A DNA stretch of 20,474 nucleotides from an uncultured Clostridia bacterium. GTDB taxonomy: Bacteria > Bacillota > Clostridia > Oscillospirales > Ruminococcaceae. The position numbers and the translations under genes are program-made. Shown here piece after piece: positions 15,891 through 20,474 of this stretch. The first letter of the stretch is position 1. Each line of letters opens with the position of its first letter. The stretch is from assembly GCA_947427325.1 (NCBI GenBank), contig CANEHP010000018.1, positions 1 through 20,474 on the forward strand, in the 5' to 3' direction. The notes beneath the pieces were generated by a model that saw only the letters and a list, made by a program, of their open reading frames with translations, was not told where the DNA came from and made no database searches.

Positions 15891-16916
15891 TTACGCCGGA
15901 TTTTTCCGGGATTTTAATTTACGTATGCCCCGCTTGACTCTTTTCATCATCAAAAGCAATAGCGCCAAATGCCTTACTCCGAAAACGGACGCTTCCCTTC
16001 CGATCATTCTGTACTTGCGGGAGGGAGACTCCCGCAGCAGGTACTGTGCTTCCTTGATATATTTCAAGATGCTTTTTCTGTGGTTCTTTGGCGATTCGTA
16101 ATACATCGAAAGATTTAAAAAATACTCGCGGGACAGCTTGACGTCCATCAATTCTGCGGAAACGGCGTTCAGGCTATGCAGATAATCATGAGATACACGA
16201 AGCATTTGCATAAGATGCTCCGCATGCTCTGCGGTTTTCTTCCTGCTCAAAGAGTTGCCGTAATTTACTCTGTAAAAATAATACGGCACATGAAAAAACG
16301 AAATACTTTCCGCATTTATCAGCGCTCTTACGGAAAACTCCAGATCCTCGGCGCAGTTTATGCCGTTAATAAAGCGCAAATCGTGCCGTTCTATAAATTT
16401 TCGGCTGTATATACAGCGCCATACGTTCCAAAAACAGTCCTTCACCCTGAGAAAATTATTCAAATATTCTTTGTCGTTTATGGGTTTATCGGTTTCCTCT
16501 ATTTGGTAAACCTTATCCAAAATGCAGCCGTTTTCGGCTACCCTATGAAAATCAAAGACCCACATATCCGAATCGGTTTGATAAAGGCAGCTTACCGCCC
16601 TGCGGAAAAGAGCGGGAGAAACATAGTCGTCGCTGTCAAAAAAGGCAATAAATTTTCCCGAAGCATACTGTAAACCGTTGTTTCGGGCGGTGGAGGGTCC
16701 TGTGTTATTCTGAGAATAAGCTTGCACAAAGGAATACTTTTCCGCATATTTATTGCACAACGAGGTGCTTTCGTCGGTGGAGCCGTCGTCTATCAATATT
16801 ATCTCAATATCGGACAGTTCGGCTTCGAGAATACTGTCAACGCATTTTGAAAGATATGCAGCCGAATTGTAAACGGGAATAATTATGCTCAAAAAAATAT
16901 TTTTTTCGTCATTCAT
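15891..16916 (-). CDS. GT2 family glycosyltransferase, first gene of the operon
   Basis: Second GT-A family 2 glycosyltransferase (341 aa): LSIIIPVYNSAAYL (9-22), LIDDGSTDES (41-50), GPSTARNNGLQYASGKFIAF (73-92) and DSDD (94-97). The C-terminal half has the aromatic-rich helices usual for capsule and teichoic-type GT2 enzymes and ends in a basic tail (KRVKRGIRKLKSRK), perhaps for membrane contact. The ribosome site is weak (GGTG about 8 bp before the ATG). A leader of about 270 nt separates it from the promoter at 17191-17219. It is not a close copy of the next GT2 gene, so the two probably add different sugars. Confidence 0.88.
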   Translation of the reverse strand: MNDEKNIFLSIIIPVYNSAAYLSKCVDSILEAELSDIEIILIDDGSTDESTSLCNKYAEKYSFVQAYSQNNTGPSTARNNGLQYASGKFIAFFDSDDYVSPALFRRAVSCLYQTDSDMWVFDFHRVAENGCILDKVYQIEETDKPINDKEYLNNFLRVKDCFWNVWRCIYSRKFIERHDLRFINGINCAEDLEFSVRALINAESISFFHVPYYFYRVNYGNSLSRKKTAEHAEHLMQMLRVSHDYLHSLNAVSAELMDVKLSREYFLNLSMYYESPKNHRKSILKYIKEAQYLLRESPSRKYRMIGREASVFGVRHLALLLLMMKRVKRGIRKLKSRKNPA

Positions 16917-17104
16917 GTCTGTTACACCAACCTTGTTTGCCCAACACTTTTGTGTTTATTTTTGATTTTGTTCGGTTATAAATCTTTATCCCTAAGCATA
17001 ACAAGCAAACAAAGCGTGACAAGCATAAATTATCGTCTTTTTCTCCAAAAAGAAAAAAACAGTAAGGCGTATCCTTTCAATCAGCTTAACAAAGCCATTT
17101 GCCG

Positions 17105-17138
17105 ATTATACAACATAATTTGAATTATGTTGTATAAT
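17105..17138. promoter_or_regulatory. 34-bp perfect palindrome in the operon leader
   Basis: ATTATACAACATAATT (17105-17120) is followed, after TG, by its exact complement (17123-17138). GCCG (17101-17104) and CGGC (17140-17143) extend it with one bulged base. It lies about 45-80 nt downstream of the predicted start of transcription, in the untranslated leader. No T-run follows the minus-strand stem, so it is not a typical terminator. It may be a repressor operator or an RNA hairpin controlling the operon. TATAAT occurs at the outer end of each arm. Confidence 0.6.
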
Positions 17139-17190
17139 GCGGCGCACTTATTCAAGGGATTTTTATAACCGCAATATCATATGCTTTATC

Positions 17191-17219
17191 AGTATAACTC
17201 TAATTTTATGTCTTGTCAA
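17191..17219 (-). promoter_or_regulatory. Sigma-A-type promoter of the surface-polymer operon
   Basis: On the minus strand TTGACA (17214-17219) is followed after exactly 17 bp by TATACT (17191-17196): a perfect -35 and a one-mismatch -10. Transcription would begin near 17184 and run into the first GT2 gene, leaving a leader of about 270 nt. It is the best promoter found upstream of any gene of the unit. Confidence 0.75.
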
Positions 17220-17503
17220 GTATCTAAATTGATTTTTTACAAATTTCGCATAAGCGGAAAATTATGGAAAATTATAGAGGTAAATTAAGCTGTAATAGGA
17301 AAGCCGCATTAAGCCTTATCCGAAAACAAAGCGATTTTGTACGGCTTCGCTAAATGCGTGGCGATTTCAAGGAAAAAGCGGAGAAACACAAGGGTATTTT
17401 TTGCAGACTGTAAAAAGGACCGAGCTTTTTTCAGAATTAGTATGAAATAGGGCTGGGGGAAAAGACATTGGAGTTTACCCTTAATGCATAAACAAAAACC
17501 TAC
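17220..17503. other. Intergenic stretch without recognisable gene
   Basis: Open frames here are short and lack ribosome sites and recognisable domains. The composition is mixed: AT-rich near the promoter, then segments resembling degenerate repeat DNA running into the inverted-repeat element at 17504. I see nothing further that can be supported. Confidence 0.5.
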
Positions 17504-17658
17504 TGTGCTGTCCCGCTCAAAAATAAAATATCTGCTTGCCCTTTTTCCCATACGTTTCGTTGTCGTCCTCGACTTGCGCCGGCAAGCCTTCGTCCTCCGC
17601 CTTGCATATGGAAAAAAATTGCTGCGCATCTTATTTCATTTTTGAGCGGGACACCACA
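17504..17658. repeat. MITE-like element with 27-bp terminal inverted repeats
   Basis: The left arm 17504-17530 (TGTGCTGTCCCGCTCAAAAA and the next seven bases) and right arm 17632-17658 are inverted copies matching at 25 of 27 positions. They enclose 101 bp without a credible gene. Size and structure suggest a non-autonomous mobile or dispersed repeat. No transposase is in the window and I saw no clear target-site duplication. Confidence 0.65.
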
Positions 17659-17686
17659 CTACGATTTTACGGCAGAAAAATCGTAG
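17659..17686. repeat. Hairpin at the edge of the repeat array
   Basis: CTACGATTTT (17659-17668) and AAAATCGTAG (17677-17686) form a perfect 10-bp stem with an 8-nt loop. It stands directly before the first copy of the conserved 24-bp box at 17696, in the place that other hairpins hold before later copies. Confidence 0.6.
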
Positions 17687-17695
17687 GTTTGCACT

Positions 17696-18112
17696 TGTTA
17701 TCGTCACCAAAAAGATTTTGGGCAAAGAAAGCGTAAAATAAAGCTCCCGTGATGTTGGGAGCTTTATTGGGTGCAGCGTCACGCTGCTGTGTTGTCGTTA
17801 CCGAAAAGATTATTGCAACCTATTTCAAGTTTCGTAATGAAAGGAGTTTTAGGGGGAAACCGTCGGGGTTTCCCCTAAATTGTGAATGAAAACCTCTTAT
17901 TTTGAGACGGCAAAATAAGAGGTTTGCTTGTGTTATCGTTACCAAAAAGACTTTTGGTATAAAGACCATAATAATACGCTCCCGTAAAATTGGGAGCGTA
18001 TTAGCCGCCCGCCCTGCGGGCTGTGTTATGGTTACCAAAAAGATTTTCGGGAAGTGGTCATAAAAAATATGCTCCCAGTTTGTTGGGAGCATATTAGGAG
18101 TCGCCTTGCGAC
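17696..18112. repeat. Tandem hairpin-module array downstream of tRNA-Cys
   Basis: A 24-bp box with consensus TGTTATCGTTACCAAAAAGA-TTTT begins at 17696, 17790, 17931 and 18024; the spacing is 94, 141 and 93 bp, and the tRNA-Cys CCA end follows 89 bp after the last. After three of the boxes come a long stem (17737-17768, 17972-18003, 18066-18095) and then a short GC stem (17773-17787, 18007-18021, 18099-18113). The stems differ in sequence yet remain paired in every copy. The 141-bp unit carries two other stems (17848-17879 and 17890-17925). Seen from the tRNA (minus strand), each long stem resembles a terminator. Confidence 0.75.
18060..18095 (-). terminator. Rho-independent terminator of the tRNA-Gly/tRNA-Cys transcript
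   Basis: On the minus strand, 18 bp after the tRNA-Cys CCA end, AATATGCTCCCA and TGGGAGCATATT (18066-18095) form a perfect 12-bp stem with a 6-nt loop. The T-rich tail (TTTTTTA at about 18062-18068) merges with the end of the stem. It is also the long stem of the last repeat module. Related stems further on (17972-18003, 17737-17768) may act as back-up terminators. Confidence 0.7.
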
Positions 18113-18186
18113 TGGAGGCGCCACCCGGATTTGAACCGGGGATCAAGGTGTTGCAGACCTACGCCTTACCGCTTGGCTATAGCGCC
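18113..18186 (-). tRNA. tRNA-Cys (GCA)
   Basis: Acceptor stem GGCGCTA/TGGCGCC, D-arm with GCCAAGCGGTAAGGC, anticodon loop CTGCAAC with GCA, T-arm CCGGTTCAAATCCGG, discriminator T and an encoded CCA (18113-18115). It is complete, at 74 nt with CCA, and is read after tRNA-Gly from a shared promoter. Confidence 0.96.
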
Positions 18187-18188
18187 GT

Positions 18189-18237
18189 TGTTTTCGCTTT
18201 TGTGAATACGCAACTTTTGTTCACAAAAACGAAAACA
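18189..18237. repeat. Long hairpin between the two tRNA genes
   Basis: TGTTTTCGCTTTTGTGAA (18189-18206) and TTCACAAAAACGAAAACA (18220-18237) pair at 17 of 18 positions around a 13-nt loop. It begins three bases outside the 5' end of tRNA-Cys. It may guide processing of the tRNA precursor or be a small repeat. Confidence 0.6.
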
Positions 18238-18314
18238 TTTCTGTCCTCACTGTTGCAAGGGCTGGTATAGCTTATTCATTGATGTCCGAAAATATTCCTG
18301 AAAAAACAAGCTAT

Positions 18315-18390
18315 TGGAGCGGATTACGAGGCTCGAACTCGCTACCTCCACCTTGGCAAGGTGGCGCTCTACCGGATGAGCTAAATCCGC
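18315..18390 (-). tRNA. tRNA-Gly (GCC)
   Basis: Acceptor stem GCGGATT/AATCCGC, D-arm with TTAGCTCATCCGGTAGAGC, anticodon stem CCACC/GGTGG around TTGCCAA (anticodon GCC), T-arm with GAGTTCGAGCCTC, discriminator T and an encoded CCA (18315-18317). Complete, 76 nt. It precedes tRNA-Cys in the transcript. Confidence 0.96.
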
Positions 18391-18471
18391 ATATATATTA
18401 ACCGCCAAAAGGGTATTTTTTTACGCTTTATGCAAAATACTCCGAAAGTACATTTTTTGAGAACAATATAC

Positions 18472-18500
18472 ATTTTATCACATAGTTTTTAGCTTGTCAA
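18472..18500 (-). promoter_or_regulatory. Sigma-A promoter of the tRNA operon
   Basis: On the minus strand TTGACA (18495-18500), 17 bp, then TAAAAT (18472-18477). Transcription would start near 18465, about 75 nt before tRNA-Gly. The -35 is perfect and the -10 differs at one position. Confidence 0.8.
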
Positions 18501-18547
18501 TATTTAATTTTCAAAAATTTTCATTTTGTTATATTTAACAACTATTA

Positions 18548-18576
18548 TTGACTAATCCGGTGCAGTTTAGTACAAG
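18548..18576 (+). promoter_or_regulatory. Possible promoter of gerA
   Basis: TTGACT (18548-18553), 17 bp, then TACAAG (18571-18576) on the plus strand, facing away from the tRNA promoter. The -10 is weak (4 of 6). Germination-receptor genes are often read by sigma-G, for which I see no convincing site. Confidence 0.3.
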
Positions 18577-18614
18577 AAAATAAAAAATTCGGCTGTTATT
18601 TAATTCCACCCGAT

Positions 18615-18818
18615 ATGTGTTCAAAAATCCGAATTTTTAAAAAACATCAGGACAAAATAAACAAAAATATCACTAAGAAGCTGTTCCACAAGAATACCCT
18701 CCAAAATATACTTGAAGGTATGCCTGAAAACCTGCACACCATTTCTATCGGAACAGTTTCTGAAAATTTAGGAGCAATCAAATGGAGCTTAGTGAAAAGG
18801 AATTATCCTCGGTATTAG
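18615..18818 (+). CDS. Small hypothetical protein overlapping the gerA start
   Basis: A 67-residue, lysine-rich frame beginning MCSKIRIFKKHQDK and ending inside gerA in another frame (37-bp overlap). No Shine-Dalgarno precedes its ATG and no domain is recognised. Many GerA A-subunits have a short basic N-terminal extension, so it might be a frameshifted leftover of one. It may equally be a chance frame. Confidence 0.22.
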   Translation: MCSKIRIFKKHQDKINKNITKKLFHKNTLQNILEGMPENLHTISIGTVSENLGAIKWSLVKRNYPRY

Positions 18819-20275
18819 AGGAAAACGTTATAAATATAAGAACGGTAATGGGCAACAGCAGCGATTTAACCCTAAAGCGGGCAAAAGCAGCAGGGCACAG
18901 CATATGCATAATCTTCTGCGAGGGAATGGCAAGCACCGAAACTATGGCCGATCTTATTTTCCGTCCCATAAACGAGCTTAATGCCACAGCGGGAGAAATG
19001 CCGTTGGAGCAGCTTGAAAAAACTCTTGAGGAGGGCATTATTCTTGCGGGAGAGCAGAAAATCTCCAAAACCTACGGCGATGTTGCCCAGGATATAATGT
19101 CGGGCTTTGTGGCAATCCTCACCGAGGGAGTGCCTCACTCTCTTTCCGTGGGCGTGCAGGGCTATGCCTCCCGCTCTGTGGAAGAGCCTTCAACTCACAA
19201 CAATGTGCTGGGCAGCCGAGAAGGCTTTGTGGAGGTGGTAAGAACCAATGTTTCTCTTGTAAGAAGAAGAATGAAAAATACCGACCTAATTTTTAAGATG
19301 ATGAAGGCGGGGGATATGTCCAATACCGATATATGTATGTGCTACATTAAGGGCGTGGCGGACAAAAACCTTGTAAAATCCGTTGAAAAGCGGCTTAAAA
19401 ATTTGCCCTTAAACACCATTCTGGAGTGCGGATATATTCAGCCCTTTATGGAGAATCCCGGAAATCAGATATTTTCCGAAGTGGGAGTTACCGAGCGTCC
19501 CGATGAGTTCACCTCAAAGCTTCACGAGGGCAAGGTAGGCGTTCTGGTGGACGGCACTCCCTTTGCGCTTTTTGTGCCCAAGCTGTTTATGGAAAATTTT
19601 AACGTGGTGGACGATTATACGGGCAGACCGCTGTTTACGGCGATGATTCGAGTTATAAGGTATATGGCGATTATTATTGCGACGGTTACATCGGGCTTTT
19701 ATGTGGCGCTTGCAAATTTTAACCCCGAGCTGTTTCCCGAAGCGCTTTTGTTAAATCTTGCCACAAGTATACAGGACACGCCTTATCCTTTGCTTGCGGA
19801 ATGTCTGATTATTCATATTTTTTATGAGATAATGAGAGAGGCGGGGCTTCGTATTCCCGCCAATATCGGTCATGCCGTATCTATTATCGGCGGTCTTGTT
19901 ATAGGCGATATTGTGGTATCTGCGGGGTTTGTGGGCGCTCCTATGGTTCTGGTGGTGGCAGTGTCCGCAATCACAAGCTTTGTGGTTCCCGATTTATATG
20001 ACAGCATAGCGGTATTAAGATTCGGCTATATTCTTGCGGGAGGTTTTTGGGGTCTTTTTGGAATAACTGTTTTATCGGCTCTTATTACAGTTAAGCTTTG
20101 TTCTCAGGAAAGCTACGGAGTTCCGCACACCGCACCCCTTTCGCCTTTTTCTCCGAAAGCAATGCGTGACTTTATAATCAGAAGAGGCTGGAGAAAATTA
20201 ACCGAAAGGGATTACCAAATACAGGATCTTAAAGGAGTAAATGTAAAAGAAAGCAATTCCGCAAAGGTCAGCTGA
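18782..20275 (+). CDS. GerA family spore germination protein (A subunit)
   Basis: Inner-membrane germinant-receptor A-type subunit, involved in sensing nutrients and starting spore germination (paralogues include SpoVAF). The N-terminal soluble domain runs from about 1 to 280, with MGNSSDLTLKR (23-33), GSREGFVEVVRTNVSLVRRR (144-163) and GKVGVLVDGTPFALFVP (250-266). Membrane segments follow at about 287-312, 318-350, 363-403 and 410-438, with the usual PYPLLAE (335-341) and RIPANIGHAVSIIGGLVIGD (357-376). The full length, 497 aa, is typical. ATG 18782 has AGGAG 7 bp upstream. No gerB/gerC partners follow within the last 200 bp, so it is either an orphan or its partners are elsewhere. It supports a spore-forming lineage. 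Confidence 0.92.
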   Translation: MELSEKELSSVLEENVINIRTVMGNSSDLTLKRAKAAGHSICIIFCEGMASTETMADLIFRPINELNATAGEMPLEQLEKTLEEGIILAGEQKISKTYGDVAQDIMSGFVAILTEGVPHSLSVGVQGYASRSVEEPSTHNNVLGSREGFVEVVRTNVSLVRRRMKNTDLIFKMMKAGDMSNTDICMCYIKGVADKNLVKSVEKRLKNLPLNTILECGYIQPFMENPGNQIFSEVGVTERPDEFTSKLHEGKVGVLVDGTPFALFVPKLFMENFNVVDDYTGRPLFTAMIRVIRYMAIIIATVTSGFYVALANFNPELFPEALLLNLATSIQDTPYPLLAECLIIHIFYEIMREAGLRIPANIGHAVSIIGGLVIGDIVVSAGFVGAPMVLVVAVSAITSFVVPDLYDSIAVLRFGYILAGGFWGLFGITVLSALITVKLCSQESYGVPHTAPLSPFSPKAMRDFIIRRGWRKLTERDYQIQDLKGVNVKESNSAKVS

Positions 20276-20277
20276 CA

Positions 20278-20411
20278 TTGACAGCTTACGGCTTACAGTT
20301 GACAGTTGAGGTGTCGGCTTTGCCGACGGATTTGAAAATTTACGTTTCCGCCCACATTTTAAATCGGCAAAGCCGTTCCGCAACTTTCAGCTTTCAACTG
20401 TAAACTTTCAA
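20278..20411. repeat. Imperfect inverted-repeat (MITE-like) element after gerA
   Basis: The element begins TTGACAG (20278-20284) and ends CTTTCAA (20405-20411). The two halves are degenerate inverted copies, sharing CAGTTGA-type motifs and a CGGCTTTGCCGA core (20315-20326 and 20364-20375 inverted). Inside lies the perfect hairpin GTCGGC-TTT-GCCGAC (20313-20327). It starts 3 bp after the gerA stop. No T-run follows the hairpin, so it is a poor terminator. No gene is seen from here to the end of the window. Confidence 0.5.
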
Positions 20412-20474
20412 AGCACTATATTAAGAACTTGTTCTCATAGGAATGGTGCGCAGATTTTCGAGCAAATTTTGTGG

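Noticed and set aside
17309..17629. 106-residue minus-strand frame
   Set aside because: It runs through one arm of the MITE-like element and has no domain, ribosome site or convincing codon pattern.
17696..18112. CRISPR array
   Set aside because: The repeated boxes are spaced 93-141 bp apart, the intervals are themselves related hairpins rather than unique spacers, and no cas genes are present.
17820..18146. 108-residue minus-strand frame
   Set aside because: It overlaps tRNA-Cys and the hairpin repeats; its apparent protein is a translation of structural repeats.
20424..20435. LexA (SOS) box AGAAC-TT-GTTCT
   Set aside because: The Gram-positive LexA site needs GAAC and GTTC separated by four bases; here only two, with no gene visible downstream.

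Overview
The window looks like chromosomal DNA of a spore-forming, Gram-positive member of the Clostridia, probably a gut Ruminococcaceae/Oscillospiraceae-type organism. This is inferred from strong AGGAGG-type ribosome binding sites, a GerA spore-germination protein, a GH95 fucosidase lipoprotein, BspA-type leucine-rich repeats and sigma-A-like promoters. No 16S rRNA is present, so the assignment is not firm.

Layout. (1) 1-2805, plus strand: a GH95 alpha-L-fucosidase lipoprotein and its terminator. Its natural ATG is out of frame by one base in a run of seven A. (2) 2806-3360: a gene graveyard with a 13-bp tandem repeat and the frameshifted, truncated C-terminus of a membrane-anchored surface protein on the minus strand. 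(3) 3361-17219, minus strand: a ten-gene unit read from a good sigma-A promoter at about 17191-17219. In transcription order it holds two GT2 glycosyltransferases, a giant double ATP-grasp/LRR protein, an opine-type dehydrogenase, a TupA-like ATP-grasp amidoligase, a UDP-glucose-type 6-dehydrogenase, a CapA-like metallophosphatase, a MurF-like ligase fused to LRRs, a VanG-like D-Ala-D-X ligase and a VanXY-like D,D-peptidase. (4) 17220-18112: non-coding repeats, namely a MITE-like inverted repeat and a tandem series of covarying hairpin modules that ends exactly at a tRNA gene. (5) 18113-18500: tRNA-Cys(GCA) and tRNA-Gly(GCC), minus strand, with a consensus promoter. (6) 18541-20275, plus strand: gerA, followed by another imperfect inverted-repeat element.

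How the genes may work together. Region 3 combines sugar-chain enzymes (GT2 x2, uronic-acid-forming dehydrogenase, CapA) with an unusually full set of ATP-dependent amide/peptide-forming enzymes (TupA-like, ATPgrasp_ST-like, MurF-like, D-Ala-D-X ligase) and an opine dehydrogenase. The most economical reading is a locus for a peptide- or amino-acid-decorated surface glycopolymer, comparable in logic to teichuronopeptide. A dedicated D-Ala-D-Ser/D-Ala dipeptide would be made by the VanG-like ligase and attached by the MurF-like ligase, with VanXY removing competing D-Ala-D-Ala. The alternative is a partial vanG-type glycopeptide-resistance module (G then XY, without VanT or VanRS in view) joined to a polysaccharide operon. 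Two different enzymes of the operon carry a related C-terminal BspA-type LRR domain, which is the most unusual structural feature of the window.
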